From: an uncultured Treponema sp. | Lineage (GTDB): Bacteria > Spirochaetota > Spirochaetia > Treponematales > Treponemataceae | Reading direction: 5' to 3' | Length of the DNA stretch: 10,620 bases | Assembly (NCBI RefSeq): GCF_938029485.1 | Contig: NZ_CALHGC010000039.1 | Coordinates: forward strand, 1-10,620 | Shown here: positions 1-5,503 of the stretch, piece after piece | Position numbering within the stretch: the first letter of the stretch is position 1 | Layout of the letters: every line of letters begins with the position of its first letter | Made by a program: the position numbers and the translations under genes | The notes under the pieces: model-generated | What the model was told of the DNA's origin: nothing | Seen by the model: the letters and a program-made list of their open reading frames with translations, nothing else | Databases searched by the model: none

Positions 1-2
1 TT

Positions 3-992
3 GGAATACTACACGCGTGTCTTCATCAATATATTGGTAGAAATCGTCTACATTCCCATTCGCAGTTTCTCATAGCCGGTCATAAAGAACCTGACGGAGA
101 CTGTATCGGAAGCAGTATCGCGATGTCGCTTTTTTTGCAACGGCTCGGAAAAAAAACGCAGCTGCTTTCTGCCGGACCATTCCAACGATCGGAAATACGG
201 ATGTACGAACCGCTTTTTTCTGCACAGGTGCCGGAAGCCCTCATTAAACACCCTAAAAACACAGGCGTTATCATCGTTGACTGTTCGGGAATAGAACGGA
301 CGGGCGATATTGCCGGGCAATTAAAAAACTTTCCTTCAATCTGCATTGATCATCATGCTACTAACACGACAAATGAAGCTGGTTCGCTGGTATATGCGGA
401 AGCTCCTTCAACAACATTTATTATCCAAACGATTATCGAAAAGATGACCGGTTCCGTAACGAGGGAAGAAGCGGAGATGCTGTTTTTCGGGCTTTGTACC
501 GACACGGGCTTTTTCCGCCATTTGGATGAACGGAGCGCTGAGGTTTTTGCTCATACCGCACGGCTCGTGCAAGCCGGCGCTAACCCGAAATACACATTTG
601 CGGCGATTAACGGCGGTAAATCATTCAGCTCACGGACGCTCATCTCGCGCGTATTAGCCCGTATGAAGCCGTATTATGACGGAAGACTCGTCGTTTCGTA
701 TGAAACATATCAGGATAAGCTGGAAATCGGCATTGAAAATAGAGATTCCGATATGGCATATCAGCTTATCCAGAGCATCGCAGGAGTAAAAGCGATTTGT
801 ATTGTCCGGCAGGATACCGAAACGCATTGCAGCGTTGGCTTCCGCTCCCTCGATACCGTCGATGTCAGTATTATCGCCTCTTCTTTCGGCGGCGGCGGGC
901 ATAAGCAGGCTGCAGGGCTTTACATAGAAGGAATTGCCGAACAGCTGATACCCAAGTTTGTCGCAGCCTTTGCGCCGCAGTTTAAAGATTGA
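3..992 (+). CDS. DHH/DHHA1 family phosphoesterase (NrnA-like), 5' partial
   Basis: The reading frame is open from the left edge, so the start lies upstream. The ATG at 123 is not the start, because the essential first motif GHKEPDGDCIGSS (nt 78-116) precedes it. Further DHH-family motifs are visible: VDCSGIE (motif II, near nt 280-300), the name-giving IDHH (near nt 340-355), GLCTDTGFF (near nt 490-515), and the C-terminal DHHA1 signature FGGGGHKQAAG (near nt 886-918). The Asp and His residues of these motifs bind the metal pair that cleaves phosphoester bonds. In the NrnA/oligoribonuclease branch, substrates are short RNAs and 3'-phosphoadenosine 5'-phosphate; the roughly 330 visible residues match that branch in length. 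The protein is expected to be cytosolic. Which exact substrate this member uses cannot be told from the sequence. The stop codon overlaps the -35 box of the next gene's promoter. Confidence 0.9.
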   Translation, partial: GILHACLHQYIGRNRLHSHSQFLIAGHKEPDGDCIGSSIAMSLFLQRLGKKTQLLSAGPFQRSEIRMYEPLFSAQVPEALIKHPKNTGVIIVDCSGIERTGDIAGQLKNFPSICIDHHATNTTNEAGSLVYAEAPSTTFIIQTIIEKMTGSVTREEAEMLFFGLCTDTGFFRHLDERSAEVFAHTARLVQAGANPKYTFAAINGGKSFSSRTLISRVLARMKPYYDGRLVVSYETYQDKLEIGIENRDSDMAYQLIQSIAGVKAICIVRQDTETHCSVGFRSLDTVDVSIIASSFGGGGHKQAAGLYIEGIAEQLIPKFVAAFAPQFKD

Positions 993-1017
993 CATAACGT
1001 TCATCTTAAAGTATACT
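989..1017 (+). promoter_or_regulatory. Sigma-70 promoter of rpmB
   Basis: TTGACA (989-994), a 17-base spacer and TATACT (1012-1017): a perfect -35 and a 5/6 -10 at ideal spacing. The TGA stop of the phosphoesterase (990-992) lies within the -35 box. Transcription should begin near 1023-1025, leaving a leader of about 45 bases before rpmB. Confidence 0.8.
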
Positions 1018-1068
1018 GTCCATCGTTTTATTTTGAATGCTAATAGATAAAGCTAAGGAAGGTAAACT

Positions 1069-1260
1069 ATGGCACGCAGATGCGATATTTGTGGGAAAGG
1101 GCCGATGAGCGGTAATACGGTTAGTAAATCGATGAATCATCAACGCCGCGTATGGCGCCCCAACCTTATCGACGTAAAAACGGAAATTGATGGAAGAACG
1201 TTAACCTTGAAACTGTGTTCCCGCTGCTTAAAGAGCAACTATGTTGTTAAGAAAGTCTAA
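1069..1260 (+). CDS. rpmB: 50S ribosomal protein L28
   Basis: A 63-residue basic protein opening MARRCDICGKGPMSGNTVS, which is the typical L28 N-terminus. It keeps both zinc-ribbon Cys pairs: CDIC at residues 5-8 and CSRC near residues 51-54. It is therefore the C+ (zinc-binding) form; many bacteria also carry or replace it with a Cys-less form under zinc limitation. The central segment with NHQRRVWRPNL is the rRNA-contacting core. The start is set by a strong ribosome binding site, AAGGAAGG (1055-1062), six bases before the ATG. It appears monocistronic, with its own consensus promoter upstream and an intrinsic terminator right after the stop. A metal-uptake-like gene pair follows it, but on a separate transcript. 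Confidence 0.97.
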   Translation: MARRCDICGKGPMSGNTVSKSMNHQRRVWRPNLIDVKTEIDGRTLTLKLCSRCLKSNYVVKKV

Positions 1261-1283
1261 GCGCTCCGTTTTTTATTCTTTCT

Positions 1284-1316
1284 AAAAAGAGTCCTCGAGT
1301 TAAGGACTCTTTTTTT
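1284..1316 (+). terminator. Intrinsic terminator of rpmB
   Basis: An eight-base perfect stem AGAGTCCT (1288-1295) / AGGACTCT (1303-1310) with a 7-base loop, preceded by an A run and followed by a T run to 1316. It starts about 25 bases after the rpmB stop. The A run makes it potentially functional in both directions. Confidence 0.9.
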
Positions 1317-1466
1317 ATGCATACACGGCTGCATCATAGCATCCGTAACAGCGCTGCATTTTTGTAACCATTCATACGATGAGCGGTTTTATCATCACTG
1401 CCCGATACTTCATCGGATTTTTCCAAGTTAGTACAATCATTATAGAAAACAAGGTACAAAAGAGTA

Positions 1467-2123
1467 ATGACGAACGTGCAGTCTAAAAAAGTTTTATACG
1501 TTGTTTCCGCACTGCTTATTGCGCTGTTTGCAATACCGATGCAGACACCGGCTCATCCGCACCTCTTTATCTCCACGCAGACCGAGTTTATATTGAACAA
1601 TGGAAAAGTCCAAGGTGCGTACGAAACATGGACATTTGACCGTTTTTTCAGCGCGGATATTATTCAAGGGTATGATCTGAACGGAGACGGACTTTTCAGT
1701 AAGGCTGAAACACAGGATGTGTATGACAATGCCTTTATCAATACTAAAAACTATGCGTATTTCACCTTTATCCGGCAGGGAGATAAGCGGCAGAGTCCCG
1801 CACGGGTGAGCGATTTTTCCGTATGGCAAAAAAACGGCATCGCTTCGTATCGATTTTATGTTGATTTGTCGAAATACAGCGGCAATTTTTACTTTGCCGT
1901 ATACGATTACACCTTTTTCTGCGATTTCCGGTATGACGAAAAGATGCCGGTTCTCTTTACCGGAGATTCCGGAAAGACTGTCCCTAAATATACCATCGCC
2001 GAAAATAAAAAATATCCGGTATACTACGACCCTTTCGATACTGCCGATATGACGGCTACGTACAATGCATGGAAACCGGGATTGCAAACGTACTACCCAA
2101 AAGAAATTCATATTACCTACTAA
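1467..2123 (+). CDS. Exported DUF1007 family protein (ZevA-like metal-binding partner)
   Basis: 218 residues. The N-terminus has a signal peptide: basic QSKK, a hydrophobic stretch at residues 9-25, and a likely cleavage after TPA at residue 29. The mature protein would then begin HPHLFI, which is the DUF1007 hallmark. Residues 70-81 (DLNGDGLFSKAE) fit an EF-hand-like calcium loop, with D70, N72, D74 and E81 in ligand positions, as is common in this family. In Haemophilus influenzae the DUF1007 protein ZevA works with the NicO-like transporter ZevB in zinc acquisition. Here the next gene is also a NicO protein, so a periplasmic metal-handling role is inferred; the metal could equally be nickel or cobalt. 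The ribosome binding site is weak (GG near 1453 or AGAG near 1461), and only a poor promoter candidate (TATAGA at 1441) is visible, so the upstream control is unclear. Confidence 0.85.
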   Translation: MTNVQSKKVLYVVSALLIALFAIPMQTPAHPHLFISTQTEFILNNGKVQGAYETWTFDRFFSADIIQGYDLNGDGLFSKAETQDVYDNAFINTKNYAYFTFIRQGDKRQSPARVSDFSVWQKNGIASYRFYVDLSKYSGNFYFAVYDYTFFCDFRYDEKMPVLFTGDSGKTVPKYTIAENKKYPVYYDPFDTADMTATYNAWKPGLQTYYPKEIHITY

Positions 2124-2136
2124 GGAACACTGCACG

Positions 2137-3105
2137 ATGCGATACGGAGTTATCTTGTTTGTATTCTGTATTCTGACCGGCGCTCTTTGGGCAAACCCCT
2201 TTACCGGCAAAAAAGACGCACCCGCGCCTGTCCGCACGGAGAAGACGGCTGATTTTATTGTGAACCGGCAGGCACTGCTCCATACAAAACTCGGCGACTC
2301 TATTTATGAGTGGACGCAGACACATTCGGCACAGGCATTTTGGACAATTATCGGACTCGCCTTCTTTTACGGGATTATGCACGCGCTGGGGCCGGGGCAT
2401 CGGAAAACGCTTGTGTTTTCATTTTATTTGGCACGGCAAGCACCCGCGTGGGAACCTGCCGTAACCAGCCTCATCTTAGCGGGACTGCACGGCATAACAA
2501 GCGTCCTTTTATTACTGATCTTCCGTAATGTGAGCGGCGCTTTGTCCGCGCGTACAGACTCCGCAACCATTTACTTTGAAGGTTTTTCGTTTATCCTGCT
2601 GCTACTGCTTTCGGGAGCTTCTATCCTGCATTTGTTGTCCGGCGCATTCCCAAACCGTTTTCCGCATTTTCGGTTCAGCCGCCGCTCACCGACACCTACA
2701 CAAAACGGGAAGCTTGCATACAATAGCGCCGGCTACGGTTCCGCGCGGTATAAAAACTACCGCCCGCAGCGCCGCACCGCCGGCAACATACAGTGGGGTA
2801 CGTTCTTACTCAGCGGCCTATATCCCTGCCCTGCTGCACTGCTTGTGCTGGTACTGGTTACTACGTTGGATGCGGCGGGCATCGGCATCATCGCGGTTAT
2901 CGGCATATCGGCAGGCATGGCAATTCCCATCACCGTTGCGGCTTACCTCGCATGGACGGGACGGCAACAGCTATTTAAACGTATAGGCAAAACCCAAAAA
3001 TATGCCGAAACCGCCGCAATGCTACTCGCGCTGATCGCTTACGGCGCTATCTTTATCTTTTCGCTTATCGCGGTATTGCCGTTTCTCAAAAGCTTAATAC
3101 GGTAG
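2137..3105 (+). CDS. NicO-family Ni/Co/Zn membrane transporter (ZevB-like)
   Basis: 322 residues from the ATG at 2137. This start is chosen because AAGGA (2122-2126) precedes it at 10 bases and a signal-like segment follows (residues 4-18, cleavage perhaps after ALWA). An upstream in-frame ATG at 2065 would overlap the previous gene and lacks these. The family fingerprint MHALGPGHRK (residues 81-90; H82 and H88) lies in the first core membrane segment. GLHG (H118) and LYPCPAALLVL (near 228-238) mark later ones. About six core membrane segments can be seen. A long, very basic loop at residues 171-217 (Arg, Tyr and Ser rich) separates the two halves. The gene starts 13 bases after the DUF1007 gene, so the two form one operon and probably one transport system. 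Direction of transport and metal are not decidable here: NicO members include exporters (RcnA) and proposed importers. Confidence 0.87.
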   Translation: MRYGVILFVFCILTGALWANPFTGKKDAPAPVRTEKTADFIVNRQALLHTKLGDSIYEWTQTHSAQAFWTIIGLAFFYGIMHALGPGHRKTLVFSFYLARQAPAWEPAVTSLILAGLHGITSVLLLLIFRNVSGALSARTDSATIYFEGFSFILLLLLSGASILHLLSGAFPNRFPHFRFSRRSPTPTQNGKLAYNSAGYGSARYKNYRPQRRTAGNIQWGTFLLSGLYPCPAALLVLVLVTTLDAAGIGIIAVIGISAGMAIPITVAAYLAWTGRQQLFKRIGKTQKYAETAAMLLALIAYGAIFIFSLIAVLPFLKSLIR

Positions 3106-3117
3106 CGCAGCTCTTTT
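3088..3117. terminator. Possible weak terminator between convergent genes
   Basis: AAAAGCT (3088-3094) can pair with AGCTCTTTT (3109-3117) with one bulged C and a 14-base loop, ending in four T. It spans the ends of the NicO gene and the convergent anti-sigma gene, whose stop codons are only 10 bases apart. The stem is short, so this is tentative. Confidence 0.3.
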
Positions 3118-3592
3118 ATACTTGCCTCGTGAATTTTTCGGTAAAAAAGACCAAATTCTTTGCGAGAAATACGGAAAAATAAGCGATAACGGAACACGCA
3201 CACAGCAGGGCGAATGAAATCCAAAAAGAATCGTCGAATTGCATTAAATCGATTTTTCCAATGCCGCTAAACGGCAGAAGAATAAACCCGAGCGTCAAAA
3301 AAGCGCCGGCCACGATCCACGGCAGCAGTGAATTATTTTCTTCCTGCTGAACGGCCACCGGAGCAGCTTGTTTGTTGAGTCGGTATATAGCGTTCATTGT
3401 AGCATTAAGCAGTCGATCTCCCGCATCGATAGGCGTATCCAATATCTGCCGTTGAACATTTTCTGCGGCGGCCAGCCGATTAACCGTTTTTCGGCATGAT
3501 TTGCAGCATAACAAATGTACTTTGAACCCTGCAGGAAGCGGTTCATTTTTATCAAGTGATAAATATCGGTTTAGGAAAATATCACAGTTCAT
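3116..3592 (-). CDS. ZAS-type anti-sigma factor (zinc-finger HC2, two TM)
   Basis: 158 residues. The N-terminus MNCDIFLNRYLSLD and the H-x3-C-x2-C motif (H26, C30, C33) are those of zinc-binding anti-sigma domains, which wrap around and inhibit ECF sigma factors in the cytosol. Two hydrophobic segments (residues 89-108 and 122-144) would anchor the protein in the inner membrane. The short loop between them (about 13 residues) leaves almost no periplasmic sensor domain, so the signal may be sensed within the membrane, by the zinc site, or by a partner. The start is supported by GGAG (3598-3601) five bases upstream. It directly follows the ECF sigma gene, the usual cognate order. Regulated proteolysis is common in the family, but no site can be named. 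Confidence 0.83.
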   Translation of the reverse strand: MNCDIFLNRYLSLDKNEPLPAGFKVHLLCCKSCRKTVNRLAAAENVQRQILDTPIDAGDRLLNATMNAIYRLNKQAAPVAVQQEENNSLLPWIVAGAFLTLGFILLPFSGIGKIDLMQFDDSFWISFALLCACSVIAYFSVFLAKNLVFFTEKFTRQV

Positions 3593-3611
3593 AAGTTCTC
3601 CATTAGCACAT

Positions 3612-3638
3612 CTGAAAAATCCAATCTCGTTTTTTCAG
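3612..3638 (-). other. Inverted repeat between sigma and anti-sigma genes
   Basis: CTGAAAAA (3612-3619) and TTTTTCAG (3631-3638) form a perfect eight-base stem with an 11-base loop. It sits in the 53-base gap just after the sigma stop and about 10 bases ahead of the anti-sigma ribosome binding site. It is AT-rich and therefore weak. It could tune the ratio of the two products. Confidence 0.45.
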
Positions 3639-3645
3639 CTGCTCA

Positions 3646-4296
3646 TTAATTGCGTACAACGGCCGGATAGGAAAAGTTCGGCCTCCGATGCGTGTATTCA
3701 AAAATCGTCCGGTCTTCTTTAAGGTATTCCCGTAAAATTTTCTTTGCACGGAAAATATAGGATTTAATCGTATTCAGCGGCAGTTCGGTAACAGCCGCAA
3801 TGTCGGTATAACTCATATCGTAAAAGAAATAGAGGTCGATACAAATACGGTAGTTATCGGGCAAACTGTTTACCGCCTCGCGCACCGACAAAATGATACA
3901 TTCATTGAGATGTTTTTCTTCGGGATTATCCCCCCGATACTCAATTTCAATATCATTGTCAACAAGCGAGGCATAGTTCCGCCGTTTTTTAGCCGAGTTA
4001 ATGGCCGTATTATAGGCAATACGCATCAGCCATGTCGCAAACGGTGCTTCGGCACGGAACGTTTCCAGTGCAGAGTATGCCTTGAGCATCACATCCTGCA
4101 CAAAGTCTTCACAATCGTCGGTGTTGTCAAAAAAGCTCAGCCCAAGCATATAGACCCGTTTTTGATACTGCGCCGCCAACACGGCAAAAGCTTGCGTATT
4201 GCCGTTTAACACCGCTTTGCACACCTCATAATCCCGCAGCGTCTGATTAAGCCCTTCTTTTTTATAAACGGCGGCATAATCGGTTATCATATTCAT
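3646..4296 (-). CDS. ECF (sigma-70 family, RpoE-like) sigma factor
   Basis: 216 residues with the two domains of ECF sigma factors. Region 2 spans about residues 34-101; DCEDFVQDVMLKAY at 61-74 and FATWLMRIAYNTAIN at 86-100 are the core-binding and -10 recognition helices. Region 4 spans about 137-192; LPDNYRICIDLYFF is followed by the helix-turn-helix MSYTDIAAVTELPLNTIKSY, which reads the -35 element. The linker between them (residues 102-136) is acidic and short, as expected for a group lacking region 3. A 24-residue tail after region 4 is unusual and uncharacterised. The start ATG lies three bases past the stop of the preceding gene and is preceded by GGAGA, so it is translated as part of the operon. 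The next gene is its probable anti-sigma factor. The regulon is unknown. Confidence 0.93.
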   Translation of the reverse strand: MNMITDYAAVYKKEGLNQTLRDYEVCKAVLNGNTQAFAVLAAQYQKRVYMLGLSFFDNTDDCEDFVQDVMLKAYSALETFRAEAPFATWLMRIAYNTAINSAKKRRNYASLVDNDIEIEYRGDNPEEKHLNECIILSVREAVNSLPDNYRICIDLYFFYDMSYTDIAAVTELPLNTIKSYIFRAKKILREYLKEDRTIFEYTHRRPNFSYPAVVRN

Positions 4297-4299
4297 CGC

Positions 4300-4671
4300 C
4301 TATCTCTCCGTTTTTCCTTCCGGCAAAGCAGCAGGCTTCCGTACTTCATTATCACGACTGCGGCGCGTAACGGCATAAAAGAGGATAAGACTGATACCAA
4401 GCGCCAGCGGGATAAGCCCGCCGAGTAAAATATAGCCGATACCGGCAATAAGATAGAATAGTCCGAATAATACGCAGCCGATAACGGTCAACATAATACC
4501 TAACAGCAAGCAAAAAAAGCGAATGTTAATAGCGGGACGGATATAGGTGTTTGTCTTAATTTGGAGCATAATCTGTCTATGTCGCCATAAAAAATAAAAA
4601 AAGACCAAAACGCTCCCCATCACGATCCCGACAATAGGAATTACGGCGATAATAATCTGCACTGCAACCAT
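4300..4671 (-). CDS. Small three-TM membrane protein of unknown function
   Basis: 123 residues from the ATG at 4671, chosen because GGAGGAAA lies about six bases upstream. An in-frame ATG at 4692, overlapping the preceding stop as TAATG, has no such site and would place the ribosome binding site inside the gene. Three hydrophobic segments are visible: one starting near residue 3, followed by the basic patch WRHRQ, and two more filling residues about 48-97. A basic, polar tail (RRSRDNEVRK and beyond) closes the protein. I do not recognise a family with confidence; the first segment plus HRQ resembles small membrane proteins often found with sigma/anti-sigma units. Its position between the FliL-like gene and the sigma gene suggests a part in sensing or signalling to the sigma/anti-sigma pair. 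That is inference from context only. Confidence 0.75.
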   Translation of the reverse strand: MVAVQIIIAVIPIVGIVMGSVLVFFYFLWRHRQIMLQIKTNTYIRPAINIRFFCLLLGIMLTVIGCVLFGLFYLIAGIGYILLGGLIPLALGISLILFYAVTRRSRDNEVRKPAALPEGKTER

Positions 4672-4691
4672 TTTTATGTTTCCTCCATCCA

Positions 4692-5177
4692 TTAATAAAG
4701 AATAACAAATTCCTCAAAATAGATATTATGGATCTTTCCCAATACAAGCTGCTTGTTTATCCGTTCCATAAGCGCTTGCTTGATATCCTGCGGTAATTCG
4801 CTGCTGAGCTGATATGCGCTTTTAAACGAAAACCAGTCGAGTATGCTTTTTTTGAGTTCTTCTTTTTTCGCAACCAATTCTTCCTGAAACGCGGTATCGG
4901 AGGCCTTATATTCAAGAAACGGTTTTACAACAACGGTAACCGGCGGATTATCAGCTGTAACGGCACGCAGCTGCCCAAGGTCACCGTACAATGCATATTC
5001 CTTAGGAGGAATATAGGCTCCCCCTGCTTCCGTTTCTCCATCCTGCCGGCGGCCGGAAGTGCGGTCTCTTGTCTTTTTGACAAAAGCAACAACCGTTCCG
5101 ATTACAATAGCTGCAATCAGAATAATGATAATGCTTCGCAGCAGCTTGAATAATTTGTCCGACGGATATACGCTCAT
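4692..5177 (-). CDS. FliL-family (flagellar basal body-associated) protein
   Basis: 161 residues from the ATG at 5177. A short cytosolic start is followed by a single membrane helix (residues 13-33) and a basic stop-transfer KKTRDR. A charged linker leads to the FliL domain at about residues 60-161. Diagnostic points are the segment LRAVTADNPPVTVVVKPFLEY (two halves around residues 70-90), the helix KKEELKKSILDWFSFKSAYQL, and the end GKIHNIYFEEFVIL. The last matches the FliL C-terminal pattern K-(I/V)-x-x-(I/V)-Y-F-x-x-F-V. FliL proteins form rings around stator units of the flagellar motor and share a fold with stomatin/SPFH domains. Spirochaetes usually have fliL in the big motility operon; this copy heads a sigma/anti-sigma operon, so it may be a paralogue with another role. 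The earlier in-frame TTG at 5213 falls in the promoter and is unlikely. No ribosome binding site is visible. Confidence 0.8.
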   Translation of the reverse strand: MSVYPSDKLFKLLRSIIIILIAAIVIGTVVAFVKKTRDRTSGRRQDGETEAGGAYIPPKEYALYGDLGQLRAVTADNPPVTVVVKPFLEYKASDTAFQEELVAKKEELKKSILDWFSFKSAYQLSSELPQDIKQALMERINKQLVLGKIHNIYFEEFVILY

Positions 5178-5186
5178 ATTTGTGAA

Positions 5187-5213
5187 AGTATACCAAAAAA
5201 AAGTAATTGACAA
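5187..5213 (-). promoter_or_regulatory. Promoter of the FliL-like/sigma operon
   Basis: On the minus strand, TTGTCA (5213-5208), a 15-base spacer and TATACT (5192-5187). The spacer is one or two bases shorter than ideal. Expected transcription start is near 5180, only about three bases before the ATG at 5177, which implies a leaderless or nearly leaderless message. The -35 hexamer overlaps that of the tRNA promoter on the other strand. Confidence 0.6.
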
Positions 5214-5234
5214 AAGCCTCTTTTTATCTATAAT
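5207..5234 (+). promoter_or_regulatory. Consensus promoter of tRNA-Leu
   Basis: TTGACA (5207-5212), a 16-base spacer and TATAAT (5229-5234): both hexamers match the sigma-70 consensus exactly. Transcription should start near 5240, leaving a 5' leader of about 17 bases to be trimmed by RNase P. Such strength suits a stable RNA gene. Confidence 0.85.
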
Positions 5235-5257
5235 GTGTTCATTGCAATGCGCTTTTT

Positions 5258-5341
5258 GCCCCGGTGGTGGAATTGGTAGACACGCTAGTTTCAGGTACTA
5301 GTGCTTTCACGGGCATGGGGGTTCAAGTCCCCCCCAGGGCA
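5258..5341 (+). tRNA. tRNA-Leu, anticodon CAG
   Basis: The 84 bases fold as a class II tRNA. Acceptor 5' strand GCCCCGG (5258-5264) faces CCAGGGC (5334-5340), with discriminator A at 5341. The D arm contains GTGGAATTGGTAGACAC. The anticodon stem CTAGT/ACTAG encloses the loop TTCAGGT, giving anticodon CAG, which reads CUG. A long variable arm follows (TGCTTTCACGGGCA), then the T arm GGGGG-TTCAAGT-CCCCC. The class, variable arm and A73 identify leucine. The 3' CCA is not encoded (the genome reads GTC), so it must be added by the CCA-adding enzyme. The acceptor stem has one mismatch, C5 against A68. Confidence 0.96.
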
Positions 5342-5503
5342 GTCTCTCTATCGGATACGGCACGTATATAATAGATACCGCCGACAACCTGTTCACCAAT
5401 ACATCTTCTCGGTTCAAACAATACCATAATATAAGTTTTTTCTGCCGGTAATGATTGCAGCAAATCGCTTTTGCAAAAACATTCTGCATCGAAGGAGTTT
5501 ACT

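Noticed and set aside
123..992. ATG at 123 as the start of the DHH phosphoesterase
   Set aside because: The catalytic GHKEPDGD motif lies upstream in the same open frame, so the protein must begin before the window.
1494..2237. A 247-codon open frame on the minus strand opposite the DUF1007 gene
   Set aside because: It mirrors a well-supported gene with signal peptide and family motifs on the plus strand; its own translation shows no domain and it has no ribosome binding site.
5471..5503. Upstream TTG start for sppA
   Set aside because: The ATG at 5504 has a clear AAGGAG at proper spacing, and the added residues resemble no known SppA start.
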